NCBI GenBank assembly: GCA_045576235.1
Contig: JAZNGA010000029.1
Coordinates: forward strand, 4,753 to 68,752
Length of the DNA: 64,000 bases
From: SIG437 sp045576235
GTDB taxonomy: Bacteria > Bacillota > Clostridia > UBA1381 > UBA9506
Direction: 5' to 3'
Part shown: in pieces, positions 6,521 through 16,082 of the stretch
Numbering within the stretch: the stretch's first letter is position 1
Layout: every line of letters starts with the position of its first letter
Made by a program: the position numbers and the translations under genes
The notes under the pieces: generated by a model
What the model saw: only the letters and a program-made list of their open reading frames with translations
Databases searched by the model: none
Told to the model about the DNA's origin: nothing

Positions 6521-8419
6521 TCAGAGCTTTTCATATTTATCTATAAATGACTCACATTCCTCTATGGGAAGTGCTTTGGAATAGTACCAGCCTTGGATAA
6601 AATCACAGTCAGATGAAGAAACAAGCGTGTTTTGTTCTTCAGTTTCCACGCCCTCACAAATAACCTTGATATTAAGGCTGTGCGCAAGCGCGATAATTCC
6701 GGAAAACAGGTCTTTGCCTTTTTCGTTTTCAGTTTTGAACAAAATATCACGGTCAATTTTGACAACATCAATAGGATAGTCGCACAAATTTGCAAGGGAT
6801 GTATATCCGCTTCCCAAATCGTCAAGATAAACTCTGAACCCAAGCTCCTTACACATTCTCACATTTTCTGTTGCAGTTTCTCTATCTTTTTCCATAGCAT
6901 CTTCAGTAATCTCAATAGCAATCTTTGATTTGTCAAAGCTGAAACTATTTGAAATCATCTTGAGTTTATCAATGAAGGTTTCTTCAGAAAGTGTGATTCT
7001 TGTAAAGTTGCAGGAAAGAGCGATGTTTTCAAAAGGCGAACCCTTCCATTTTTCAAGCTGACGGCAGGCAAGCTCAAAGATATAAAAGTCGTGCTTGCTA
7101 ATTAAACCTGCTATTTCCATATTTTCAATATATTTGCCGGGCCCGACAAGTCCTTTATCGGGGCTATCCCACCTTGAGAGAGCTTCTGCAGAAACAATCT
7201 TCTTCGTTTTGTTATCAACGATAAACTGTAAATATATCTTAAATTCATTGTTTTCAAAACCTTTTAAAATGCTTTCGGTGATTTTCTTTTCTTCCTGAAT
7301 CATATTCATAGAATGAGTGTCACAGAAAACAATCTGCTTTTCCGTTCCAAAAATTCTGTTACAGTTCTTTCTGAGATTAAAAAGCAAAATTTCACAGTTT
7401 CTGTCAGAACTTCCAAGATGATAGACAGCAGAGTGAAACACAAGCTTGTTGTTTTTCTCCTTTACTGCTTCAAAGCTGTTGAGCTTATTCATAACCTCGG
7501 TGAGTCTTTTTTTAGCCTCATCCTCATTTGTAGCCTGATATGCAAAGGCAAATCCGTTTTCAGTAATTCGTGCAGAGATTTCTCTGTCTCCCGTGTGCTC
7601 CGAAAGAACGGACACTGTGTATTTAAGCACATCATCAAAAGAACTGTCACCGTGATAAGAACGAAGATAACTGCTGTCTAAAATAATATATGCAATATGA
7701 TAAAGGCTTCTTGAAATATCGCTTATGGTAAACTTAAAATGATATTTGAAAAATTGCAGATTTCCCATTCCTGTCTCGGAATCTGTCATCTTATCTGCCG
7801 CATTTTCCCTGCGGATGCGTTTAATGCGAAAAATCAGCAAAATCACAGCAAAGAGCAAGCCAAAGCAAAAAACAAGTGCCAGCATAATCCAAATGTAATT
7901 TATCTTTGCATTTTCCGCCATGTGAGAAAGATATATTCCGCTTTTGACATCTTCTGAAATTCCGCCTGCTGATGCTTTGATTTTTGAAATCAAGCTATCA
8001 TCCATAAGGCTTGTGAAAACAAGACCTTCTCTCACGGTTTCACCGTCTTTTTCAAAGGACACGAGTTCCAAATAATCCTTATAATAAGGCAGGGTGCTGA
8101 TGTTTTCAGAAGAAGAAACAATCTCCACCTGCAGATTTTCTCCCATTATATTTTTATCAGCTCTGTTTCCATTGATATAAACAAAATCCACACCTGAGCG
8201 TTCAGAAATAACGCCCAGCATATCAGGGATAACACCACAGTATGTGTCTGTTTCTTCATCATAAAATTCAAGCGGAAAATTATCGCCGCTTCCTGCTACA
8301 TAGACACAATTTCCAAAGCCTTCTGTTTTTTCTGTAGTATAAACCTCGGCAAGCGCCGGCTGAACACAAAAAGCAGCCAGCAAGAACATTATAATCATAC
8401 ATTTTCTCATTTTCCACAT
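6521..8419 (-). CDS. membrane-anchored EAL phosphodiesterase with degenerate GGDEF
   Basis: A 632-residue c-di-GMP enzyme. An N-terminal signal peptide (MIIMFLLAAFCVQPALA) leads to an outside domain of about 130 residues with weak likeness to solute-binding sensors. Then comes one membrane span (IWIMLALVFCFGLLFAVILL), a GGDEF-like domain whose signature has decayed (ITENGFAF in place of GGDEF), and an EAL domain. The EAL domain keeps its catalytic residues: AEALSRW, EITE, DDLGSGY, VKIDR, EGVETEEQ and QGWYYSKALP. It therefore probably cleaves c-di-GMP while the GGDEF part only regulates. I start at ATG 8419 behind GAGG, 13 bases after the glycosyltransferase stop, not at the longer frame from 8494. 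Last in the operon switched by a c-di-GMP riboswitch, it can act as feedback. Confidence 0.9.
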   Translation of the reverse strand: MWKMRKCMIIMFLLAAFCVQPALAEVYTTEKTEGFGNCVYVAGSGDNFPLEFYDEETDTYCGVIPDMLGVISERSGVDFVYINGNRADKNIMGENLQVEIVSSSENISTLPYYKDYLELVSFEKDGETVREGLVFTSLMDDSLISKIKASAGGISEDVKSGIYLSHMAENAKINYIWIMLALVFCFGLLFAVILLIFRIKRIRRENAADKMTDSETGMGNLQFFKYHFKFTISDISRSLYHIAYIILDSSYLRSYHGDSSFDDVLKYTVSVLSEHTGDREISARITENGFAFAYQATNEDEAKKRLTEVMNKLNSFEAVKEKNNKLVFHSAVYHLGSSDRNCEILLFNLRKNCNRIFGTEKQIVFCDTHSMNMIQEEKKITESILKGFENNEFKIYLQFIVDNKTKKIVSAEALSRWDSPDKGLVGPGKYIENMEIAGLISKHDFYIFELACRQLEKWKGSPFENIALSCNFTRITLSEETFIDKLKMISNSFSFDKSKIAIEITEDAMEKDRETATENVRMCKELGFRVYLDDLGSGYTSLANLCDYPIDVVKIDRDILFKTENEKGKDLFSGIIALAHSLNIKVICEGVETEEQNTLVSSSDCDFIQGWYYSKALPIEECESFIDKYEKL

Positions 8420-8432
8420 CACCTCGCCTCTA

Positions 8433-9836
8433 TTAAATGTTGATTCCTTTTCGTTCAATGCGTCCCCAATCAAGCTTTTTCTTTTTATAGCCACGAAACG
8501 CCGTGAGTCTTACAAATGCCATTATAAATCTTAATGTTGTGACCTCAAAAAAGCAAAGCATAATTGCTTTCATACAGTCTTTGAAGGTAACCGTCAAATC
8601 AATGGTCTGTATTCTTGAAAAGAATGCCGTCAGCGTCAGGATTGAATTATATGCGGCATAAATAAGCATAAAAAGGAGCATAAACGGCAAATTGAGCAAA
8701 TCTAAAAAGAATGCCCCTATCATCGTAAACACGCCAAAAACTTCGATAAATGGCGAAAGCAGCTCATATAGCAAAAAATACATATATGAAATAAAGCCGA
8801 CTGCACCAAATTTAGGATTTCCCATCATCTTTTTATGTTTCCACATAGTCTGAAAAAGTCCAAGATGCCAACGCTTTCTCTGCTTTTTCAAATCTCCCAG
8901 CTTTTCGGGAACCTGCGTCCAGCAAACCGCATCAGTTGCATATTTGATGGAGTATGGAATCTGGTTTGTAAGGCAATAGTTATGAAGCTTCACCACAAGC
9001 TCCATATCTTCTCCCATTGTGCCGTGGTCATAACCGCCTGCCGCAATTACAGTTTCCTTTTTAAACATTCCAAATGCTCCTGATATAATAAGCGAACCGT
9101 TGAAATGGTCAAACAAAATCCTTGATGCCAAAAATGAACGGTCATATTCCAAAAGCTGCATACACGCTAAAACATTTTTAGGCAGTCTGTATTTTATAAC
9201 TCTGCCACTTTTAAGCGTGACATCATTACAAGGTCTCACAGTTCCGCCCACAGCAACCACATTTTCTTCTTCCAGAACTGGAATCACAATTTTTTTCAGT
9301 GAATCAAACTGCAAAACAGAGTCTGCATCCATACAGATAAAATAAGGATATTGTGCGGCGTTAATGCCCATGTTCAGCGCATCTGCTTTTCCTCCGTTTT
9401 TCTTGCGGATGAGAGTAAGAGGAACTTTCTGCTCATAAGATTCATAAATAAATTCCTCAGGCTGACACGCTATGCTTCTGTGGAGAGGCCGTCTCACAGG
9501 ATGCATATTATATGCTTCAATTAAAACGCGCGATGTTTCATCCTTTGAGCCGTCATCCACAACGATAATCTCATAGAGCTTATACTCAAGCGAAAGCAAG
9601 GATTTGACCGTCTGCACAACCGTCACTTCTTCGTTATATGCAGGAACAACAATTGTTATCGGCACAAAATAGTTATCTGTAAACTTATTCATCAGTTTGT
9701 CCTGCATCTTTTTTCTGTAAAGAGTGGATGCACCGACAACCACCGATAAAAACAAAAAGGTTGAATAGCCTATTAGGTAGAACAAAAACAAGGCGCTGAT
9801 AATATCGAAAATATTTTTTATTGTTTCCATTTCCAT
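8433..9836 (-). CDS. membrane family 2 glycosyltransferase (polysaccharide synthase)
   Basis: A 467-residue processive GT2 synthase. One N-terminal span precedes the cytoplasmic catalytic domain (ITIVVPAYNEE, VVDDGSKDE, MDADSV, GEDMEL and the processive-enzyme QRKRW), followed by about four C-terminal spans. This layout matches cellulose, hyaluronan and poly-N-acetylglucosamine synthases, which polymerise from UDP-sugars and export the chain. No PilZ domain is present, so c-di-GMP control is likely through the riboswitch and not allosteric. Its ATG overlaps the HEAT gene stop (TAATG), implying coupled translation. The sugar made is unknown. Confidence 0.9.
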   Translation of the reverse strand: MEMETIKNIFDIISALFLFYLIGYSTFLFLSVVVGASTLYRKKMQDKLMNKFTDNYFVPITIVVPAYNEEVTVVQTVKSLLSLEYKLYEIIVVDDGSKDETSRVLIEAYNMHPVRRPLHRSIACQPEEFIYESYEQKVPLTLIRKKNGGKADALNMGINAAQYPYFICMDADSVLQFDSLKKIVIPVLEEENVVAVGGTVRPCNDVTLKSGRVIKYRLPKNVLACMQLLEYDRSFLASRILFDHFNGSLIISGAFGMFKKETVIAAGGYDHGTMGEDMELVVKLHNYCLTNQIPYSIKYATDAVCWTQVPEKLGDLKKQRKRWHLGLFQTMWKHKKMMGNPKFGAVGFISYMYFLLYELLSPFIEVFGVFTMIGAFFLDLLNLPFMLLFMLIYAAYNSILTLTAFFSRIQTIDLTVTFKDCMKAIMLCFFEVTTLRFIMAFVRLTAFRGYKKKKLDWGRIERKGINI

Positions 9837-10942
9837 TATGCTTTCATTGCCTCACTTTCAGCGTTTCTTCTGTCAAGACGATAGCGCATAATTTCTCTTG
9901 CATAACGGTCATCGCCATCAAACACGCTTATCAAATCGTGATATGTATAGCCGAGCTTTTCAAGACTTATGGCGCTGTTCTGTCTGATATGCCAGTTAGA
10001 GCTTAAAAGATTTTCCACTAAAATTCTAAAGGTCGCATCGCCTGGATATGATTTGAGAGCAGAAGATGCAATCGCCTGATATTCCCAAGTTCTTCGTTCC
10101 AGATTTTCCGCAAAAGACAGAATGACTCTCTCCGCTTCAGCGCATGGAAATTTCTCAAAATATCTGATTGCCGAAAAACGAAGCTCATTGTTTGCTTTCT
10201 CGTTTGTTAAAATCTCCGTCATTTCCTCATCGCATCTGACATTGCCAAATCGGAAAAAATTCAGAATGTTAAGCTGCATATTAACTGAATATGCACTGAA
10301 GTTTTTAAAAAGGTGCTCTTTTAGTTTCTCCTTATCACCTCGATAGCTTAAAAGTCCGTCGCAAATAAGCTTCGGATGATGAAAGGTTAAGTTTTTATCA
10401 ATAATTTTGAGCGCCGAAATCACTATCTCCGGCTTATTTATACTGTAAATTGCCTTTAAGGTGTTTTCTCTGCAATATACATTTACGCTGCGCAAAAGGT
10501 CTAAAAGGGCATTTGTGAGCTTTTCGTTCTCATAATCTTTCAGAATGTTGTATTTATGCAGTATGTATTGGAAATATGCAATCTTTAATGTGTCTTTGCT
10601 TATGTATCTGTGGGTGAGATATTCAAAGACAGAAAAAGTGTCATAAAGATATTTCTCAACATTTTCAGGTTGGTTTTTATACACTTTTTCAAGAGCCTTA
10701 TCAAAAGCAGTAATTCCTGCTGTCCTGTCAAGCTTTTTGCAAAGAAAATCCTTATGAATCTGGGAAACAGCTTCGTTTTCTTTTATTTTTTCTATCTCAT
10801 CACAAATCATTTTTTCAAACTTTAAGGAATTGGAAGAAAGCGCTTTTTCCCGATGCCTTAATATGAAAATATAAACTATGTTATATAAAATCATGCTGAC
10901 ACAGATTGCTATATAAACATAAATCATTATCTCAACTTTCAT
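9836..10942 (-). CDS. membrane-anchored HEAT-repeat-like protein
   Basis: A 368-residue protein with one N-terminal span (IYVYIAICVSMILYNIVYIFIL) followed by helical repeats of HEAT/armadillo type, clearest near the end (WEYQAIASSALKSYPG, WHIRQNSAISLEKLG). Such repeats bind other proteins, so I infer a scaffold for the polysaccharide synthase, with which it shares a TAATG overlap. An AAGGAAGG site precedes the start. No enzymatic motif is seen. Confidence 0.75.
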   Translation of the reverse strand: MKVEIMIYVYIAICVSMILYNIVYIFILRHREKALSSNSLKFEKMICDEIEKIKENEAVSQIHKDFLCKKLDRTAGITAFDKALEKVYKNQPENVEKYLYDTFSVFEYLTHRYISKDTLKIAYFQYILHKYNILKDYENEKLTNALLDLLRSVNVYCRENTLKAIYSINKPEIVISALKIIDKNLTFHHPKLICDGLLSYRGDKEKLKEHLFKNFSAYSVNMQLNILNFFRFGNVRCDEEMTEILTNEKANNELRFSAIRYFEKFPCAEAERVILSFAENLERRTWEYQAIASSALKSYPGDATFRILVENLLSSNWHIRQNSAISLEKLGYTYHDLISVFDGDDRYAREIMRYRLDRRNAESEAMKA

Positions 10943-10943
10943 A

Positions 10944-13091
10944 CTATTGACCTTCCTTCCATAAACCCTGCATTATATAATATGATTCTTTCAGTCTTTC
11001 GTGAAATGTTACCTTGTTTCCCCAACCTTTTAACTTTAGTTTTTCAAGGCAAATTCTCTCGCTTTCCATTCCTGCCCCAATATACATTTCGCTTAAGTCT
11101 ATAAACTTTATGCCGTAGTTTCCGTCATAATAGTCGTCGTGAATCTGCATTTTTGACGGATCAGAAAAATTGAGCAGCTGCCACGGCAACCTTATTTCTA
11201 TGTAATCGCCTGCCGATATAAAATCTGCAAGAGAATTAAATTCTTCACTTTCAGGGTTGCTGTTGCCATATGAGAGTTTTCCTTTTTCAACGGGGATATG
11301 AATAGTTCTTTTAATCAAATCCTCGCTCAAAACCTTTTTCTCCACCATGGAATTTACAGGCACAAATTTCGGGGAATTTTTTTTGGGAACACTTCCTTTT
11401 GTGTAGGTATCAAAACCATAAATCATTTGAGAATATGTCGAACGAAGTGCCTCATATCTTTCCTGAACGAGCAGTCTTGTGTTGTCAATGCCGTTTATGC
11501 AAAGCAGAAAGTCCGCCTCTCTGTCAAACTTTGCATCATATTCTACGCAGTAATTACTTCCTGTTTTCTGCGTGGTGTCAATGGGAATGTAAATAATATC
11601 ATTTAAAAAATCAAGCTTTTCCTTTCTGACAAGGAAATATATAAACTTCTCATCATACTTTACCGAAAGCTCAATTGTGTCATTGATTAAAACATCGTCA
11701 TCGTCCCACTCAGATATATCACCGTCAACATAGCAAACGGACTCACTCTCTCCCGGGTCAAAGGACAAAAGTCCAAAAAACTGCCCGTTCGACTGATAAT
11801 CTGACCAATAAGGAGACCTTTCTTCATTGATGGCATAATATGTGCTTTCAGTGCGCTTTTCCAATTCATCCTGCCAGGAATACACACATCCGCCGTTTAA
11901 GCCTGCTGCTTTTATGTCCTCCCAGCAATCCAAAAGCGCTTCTCCCTGCTCTTTTTCAGAAACCTTACTGTATATGCCGTCTATGTCCTCAGCTTCATGT
12001 TCAACCCCTCGCCCTGACGGGATCCCGAATTCAGAAATAACAACAGGTTGACGATGATGAAAAGCAAGCATTGAAAAATATGTTCTGTAAGTATCAAGAC
12101 TTCCATCCTCCTGATAGAAGATTTCTGCCTCACCAAAATCATCAACATACTTAAGCAGTTCTGTCTGAAACGGATAAACATGATAGGATACAAACTGACC
12201 TGAAATAAATTTATCCGTTGCAATTATGTTTTCTGTGTCGAAACAGGCATATTTTTCATAGAGCCTTGCAACATCATCAGGATATGTAAAAGGGTCTGTT
12301 CCCGGTTGGTTTGAAAAGGCAACAAGTCTTTGCGTTTCAAACTTTTTCGTTTCGTATGAAATCATTTTGTCGCCCACGGTTGCAAGCATAATTTCAAAGG
12401 CAGAAGCTCCTTGCTTTGCATACAAACATTCACCGTGATATGAAAGTCCTGCTTCTTTATATTTTTCGTTGGTGTAAGCCACGGTAGAGACTTGCCAGTC
12501 TGCGCCGAGAATATATCCGATAACAAAATCTGACACATCCTTTTTAAAAGAACCGGAAGCAGAAGAAGCTCTTCTCCCAAGCTGAATTTTCTTTCTTCCG
12601 TGAATTACATCAACTGCAGTTTTTGCATTCTCTAAAAAGCTGTCCATAAACTCTTTATCAAAAGCCTCTCTGTGAGAGAACTGCAAATAATCATTTACGA
12701 CTACGCCTTGCAAAAGATAAAGAGGATTTTTATTATTTTGATTATATTTATAGAATGCGTTATAAAACACATCCGACTGCACGCCATAAACCCTGATGGT
12801 GTTAGCACCCATTTCCTGAATTTTCTCAAACCAGCGAAGGTAGGTGTCTTCATCGGCAGCGTAATCAGAAGACCACTCTCCTGGAATAGCGGCTCCTAAA
12901 TTCACGCCCTTTATTTCAAATTCTTTGAATTCATCTTCAGCCTTCAGCAAAATGCTTTTTCCGTCTGTCTTAACAAAACATTCCTGCCCATTTTCCCCAA
13001 ATGGAACATACCATCCAAGGTGGTAATAAGCAATGTCAAACATCAAAAAAAGCATAATAATAACAGAAACAATTATGATATATTTTTTCAT
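10944..13091 (-). CDS. extracellular glycoside hydrolase-like protein of the polysaccharide operon
   Basis: A 715-residue protein held by an N-terminal signal anchor (YIIIVSVIIMLFLMFDIAYYH). Residues about 45-440 resemble a clan GH-A TIM barrel: GVNLGAAIPGEW, GANTIRVYGV, then VVISEFGIPSGRG with the likely nucleophile Glu. At the usual acid/base position I see GYILGADW with no obvious Glu, so activity is uncertain. The C-terminal 250 residues look like beta-sandwich, carbohydrate-binding modules. It lies two bases from the HEAT gene. Polysaccharide operons often carry a surface glycosidase that trims or releases the chain; that role is inferred. Confidence 0.75.
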   Translation of the reverse strand: MKKYIIIVSVIIMLFLMFDIAYYHLGWYVPFGENGQECFVKTDGKSILLKAEDEFKEFEIKGVNLGAAIPGEWSSDYAADEDTYLRWFEKIQEMGANTIRVYGVQSDVFYNAFYKYNQNNKNPLYLLQGVVVNDYLQFSHREAFDKEFMDSFLENAKTAVDVIHGRKKIQLGRRASSASGSFKKDVSDFVIGYILGADWQVSTVAYTNEKYKEAGLSYHGECLYAKQGASAFEIMLATVGDKMISYETKKFETQRLVAFSNQPGTDPFTYPDDVARLYEKYACFDTENIIATDKFISGQFVSYHVYPFQTELLKYVDDFGEAEIFYQEDGSLDTYRTYFSMLAFHHRQPVVISEFGIPSGRGVEHEAEDIDGIYSKVSEKEQGEALLDCWEDIKAAGLNGGCVYSWQDELEKRTESTYYAINEERSPYWSDYQSNGQFFGLLSFDPGESESVCYVDGDISEWDDDDVLINDTIELSVKYDEKFIYFLVRKEKLDFLNDIIYIPIDTTQKTGSNYCVEYDAKFDREADFLLCINGIDNTRLLVQERYEALRSTYSQMIYGFDTYTKGSVPKKNSPKFVPVNSMVEKKVLSEDLIKRTIHIPVEKGKLSYGNSNPESEEFNSLADFISAGDYIEIRLPWQLLNFSDPSKMQIHDDYYDGNYGIKFIDLSEMYIGAGMESERICLEKLKLKGWGNKVTFHERLKESYYIMQGLWKEGQ

Positions 13092-13113
13092 CGCTTATTA
13101 CCTCCTTATTTTT

Positions 13114-14596
13114 TTAATAATTGTAATTCTTGACTTTTGATTCGGCGCAATATTGTCTTAGCGAGTCAATGTTTTCATTCATCCATTCACAGCGGTTTTT
13201 GATATAGCCCTTCAACTGCGCCAGTGCTTCATCAAATGAGTGCAGGTTTCTGTCAAGAGGCAGCAGGCGGTCCCATTCAGGCAAAAACGAATGTCCCCAT
13301 TTTTCAAAATTTCTGTCAATCGCAGGCCCCAGATATTCTATCACGCTGTCTATGTAGGAATTCATATATTCCTCATTTAAAAATTGTTTTTCTAATTCGT
13401 AATAGCGACTTATGACTTTTTCCACAAAATCTTCGTCTTTGAAAAGCATATCATACCAGAGACCGTCCTGAGTGTGGAATTTTCTGTGTGATGTTTCGTT
13501 TTCCTGATAGTTGTCAAAGGCATTATTAAAGTCCCACACACACATATTAAGCTTTCCGTCAATGCCCTTATAGACATATGTGGATTTACTTCCTGCATCG
13601 TAGTTGCTTGTAAATTCGTTAATCAAAAAATAATCAACGAATGACTCTGCATCTATATAGTTTTCATAACCAAACTCTTTGCTGTCATAGTCGTAGGAAT
13701 ACAGTGCTTTTTCAAAGGCGGAAAAATCTTCACAAATTCTATCTGCAAGCCGTGGTGTTAAATTATCATTACCGGGATATGTAATATTGATTTTGTTTTC
13801 TGTCTTATATGTATAGCGGCTGAAGTTGTTAATGTTTTTAAGCTCCGTATTGCTGCCTCGGTCAAGCCTCAAGAGATATCCCGAGAAGGAATTATCCTTT
13901 TTGTTTACGGAAAGCTCAAGCCTTGCGCCATTTTTTTCCTGCCGTTATGGTTTCAGTTAAAAGATATAACCCCTGATACTCGCCGTTTATGACAAGCTCG
14001 CAAAAGCGCACATTGGGACTATATCCCATAATTTCACCTGCAAGATTGTAGCAAATGTAATTGCGGATAAGCGTTTTGTCAAGATATGGGCCGTGAAGCG
14101 CCCATTCGTGATGCACATCCATCCCCATAAGACTTTGAGGATTATTCAGTCCATCATAGGTTATCATTTTCAAAATATATCCCTTTTTCTCAAAATGCCT
14201 TGATGAGTTGCCGCGAACACGAATTCTGATATCGCTTGAAACTTTGGATTCATCCTCTGTGTGATTATTTTTGCCGTTGTTATCAATAACCGAAACCTTT
14301 GACAAAATAGTTTCTTCTCCGGTTTCTGACATAGTGTGTGCAATGGTATTGCCGCCGGGAGCATCCAAAATAGGCTCGCCGGGGATTGTCAGACCATTTG
14401 TGTCTATCTTAACAATTGGAAGATGTGTGCAAAATTTTCCGTCATAATGACTACATTCTTCCTTTTCTTCCGCTTCAATATGCTGATGATAGCGCTTGCC
14501 GTTATCAGTCGGCATTATAAAGCTTATTGCCATCACCGCTATCAGCACCAGAGCTGTAGCAGATAATCCGATTATTTTATATTTCAACCCCGGCAC
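13114..14596 (-). pseudogene. CotH-family protein kinase-like gene, one frameshift
   Basis: Two frames together encode one CotH-like protein of about 490 residues. The first (13916-14596) has an N-terminal span, then RIRVRGNSSRHF, GMDVHHEWALHGPYLDKTLI and NGEYQGLYLLTETI. The second (13114-13872) holds the rest, with VDYFLINEFTSN and CVWDFNNAFDNY. The frame breaks in an A7 run (plus-strand T13931-13937). With six A residues it reads GKNGARLELSVNKKD straight into the second half. CotH proteins are atypical kinases that phosphorylate surface or spore proteins. Start is probably TTG 14587 behind GGAGG. A sequencing error, phase variation or real decay would all look the same. Confidence 0.8.
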
Positions 14597-14620
14597 CTCC
14601 TTAAACCTTCGTTAAAACAA

Positions 14621-15307
14621 TCAGTTTGAAACCTCATCATTTTGCATCACAGTATTAACATACTGAATGTTTCCTATTTTATAAATTTCATCGCAAATAC
14701 CTATATTGTTTTTTCTCTCGGCTTGTGATAAAAGCTTTGCAGTAATTTCATAAATAAATTCAATAGAGTCTGTGCTGGAGTTTTTCACTCTGAGCACAGC
14801 CTTTGCTCCGAAAAACTTAAACATCACGCCTTGTATCTGAGATTCTTTTGTGCGGTCTCCCCTGATAATAACGAGCATACGGTTATTGTTCTTGATTGCA
14901 CCCAAAATGAGAAAAAGAATAAACACAAAAGCGCTGCCAATGCCTGCAACGACAAAGTCTCCCACACCGCAGCAAATTCCCACAATAATTGTCCAGAATA
15001 TGTAAACAGTGTCTCTTGAATCTTTAATTGCCGTTCTGAAACGAACAATAGAGAGAGCACCGACCATACCTAAAGACAGAGCCACATTGTTTCCGATAAC
15101 CGTCATAACCATTGATGTAAGGACGGTTAAAACAACGAGTGAAACATTAAATTTTTTGCTGTAAATTGTTCCGCGATGGGAAATCATGTAGGACACAAAA
15201 ATCAAAAATCCCAAAATTCCCGAAACTAAAATGTTTGCCGCAATCTGCTCCCAGGAGAGTGTTGATTGTTCCTTGATTAAATTAAAAATCTGACTTCTCA
15301 TTTTCAA
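14621..15307 (-). CDS. DUF4956 integral membrane protein
   Basis: A 228-residue protein with about four membrane spans in its first two thirds (ILGFLIFVSYMI, VLTVLTSMVMTVIG, VYIFWTIIVGICCGVG, FVFILFLILGAI) and a soluble C-terminal domain. The conserved loop MVGALSIVRFRTAIKD is the DUF4956 signature. The family commonly neighbours VTC-domain and CotH genes, as here, but its biochemical role is unknown to me. It is 12 bases downstream of the VTC gene in the riboswitch-controlled operon. Confidence 0.85.
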   Translation of the reverse strand: MKMRSQIFNLIKEQSTLSWEQIAANILVSGILGFLIFVSYMISHRGTIYSKKFNVSLVVLTVLTSMVMTVIGNNVALSLGMVGALSIVRFRTAIKDSRDTVYIFWTIIVGICCGVGDFVVAGIGSAFVFILFLILGAIKNNNRMLVIIRGDRTKESQIQGVMFKFFGAKAVLRVKNSSTDSIEFIYEITAKLLSQAERKNNIGICDEIYKIGNIQYVNTVMQNDEVSN

Positions 15308-15319
15308 AAACTCCTTTTA

Positions 15320-16012
15320 TCATATTTCATCATAACTTTGTTTTCTTGCTAAGGCATATTTGCTGACCGACAGCTCGCTTTTGTTCACGCTGTTTATAAA
15401 TTGCCTGATATAGTCAAGCAGAAATCCGTTAAACTTCACCTCAAGCACAACATTGAACTTATCGAGCACGGGATACATCACAAGATTTTCCGAAAACAAA
15501 TCAAAATTTGTTTCCGTTGCAATAATATTATTGTCAAAAGTAATCCTGATTTTGTTTTCTTTTGCAATATACGCCTTTCTGTTATACTGCACGATTGTCT
15601 TCGGGCGATAGCACTTATAATGCATAAGTCCGTAACATTCTCTGGCAAAGTCTTCTTCATATTTCAAAAGCACATCATATTTTCCTGCTATTAGTGCCTC
15701 GGCGTCCGCCTTTGTCAAACGAAGCGAGCGTTTCTTCTGATTTACCCCTTGCTTTTGCTTCATTTCAAGCATTGCAAAATCACTTTTCGGGTCATAAATT
15801 CTAAGCCGTATTTTTCGTCTTGTTTCTAATCCGTCGAGCTTTTCAAAGAAATCGTCATCATAAATCGTGTCAAAATAAAGCGACCTTATGATATAGCCGT
15901 CTGTTCCGTTGTGCTCATCCTGAAGCATGAGCATATCAAGATAATGGGATTTAGTGCGAAACTCATCAATGTTTATTAAAAATTTCTTTTCTTCTCTTGT
16001 CACAACATTCAT
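15320..16012 (-). CDS. VTC-domain (polyphosphate polymerase-like) protein
   Basis: A soluble 230-residue VTC domain of the triphosphate-tunnel fold: REEKKFLINIDEF, YIIRSLYFDT, ETRRKIRLRIYDP, FAMLEMKQKQG and QKKRSLRL supply the expected basic and acidic tunnel residues. Yeast VTC makes polyphosphate. Bacterial VTC proteins next to CotH and DUF4956 are not well characterised, and a nucleotide- or polyphosphate-linked role is a guess. ATG 16012 is chosen over a longer frame because AAGAGGTG lies just ahead. It is the first gene after the riboswitch terminator. Confidence 0.85.
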   Translation of the reverse strand: MNVVTREEKKFLINIDEFRTKSHYLDMLMLQDEHNGTDGYIIRSLYFDTIYDDDFFEKLDGLETRRKIRLRIYDPKSDFAMLEMKQKQGVNQKKRSLRLTKADAEALIAGKYDVLLKYEEDFARECYGLMHYKCYRPKTIVQYNRKAYIAKENKIRITFDNNIIATETNFDLFSENLVMYPVLDKFNVVLEVKFNGFLLDYIRQFINSVNKSELSVSKYALARKQSYDEI

Positions 16013-16027
16013 AAAAATCACCTCTTG

Positions 16028-16082
16028 CAAAAAGAAAAGCTGCAATAACAGAAAGTCAAAAAAAGACCTTTATCATTGCAGC
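16028..16082 (-). terminator. riboswitch expression-platform terminator
   Basis: On the minus strand GCTGCAAT (16075-16082) pairs with ATTGCAGC (16039-16046), followed by TTTTCTTTTT. The 5' arm overlaps the 3' end of the aptamer. Ligand-dependent folding and termination should therefore compete, most simply as an ON switch. Confidence 0.75.
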
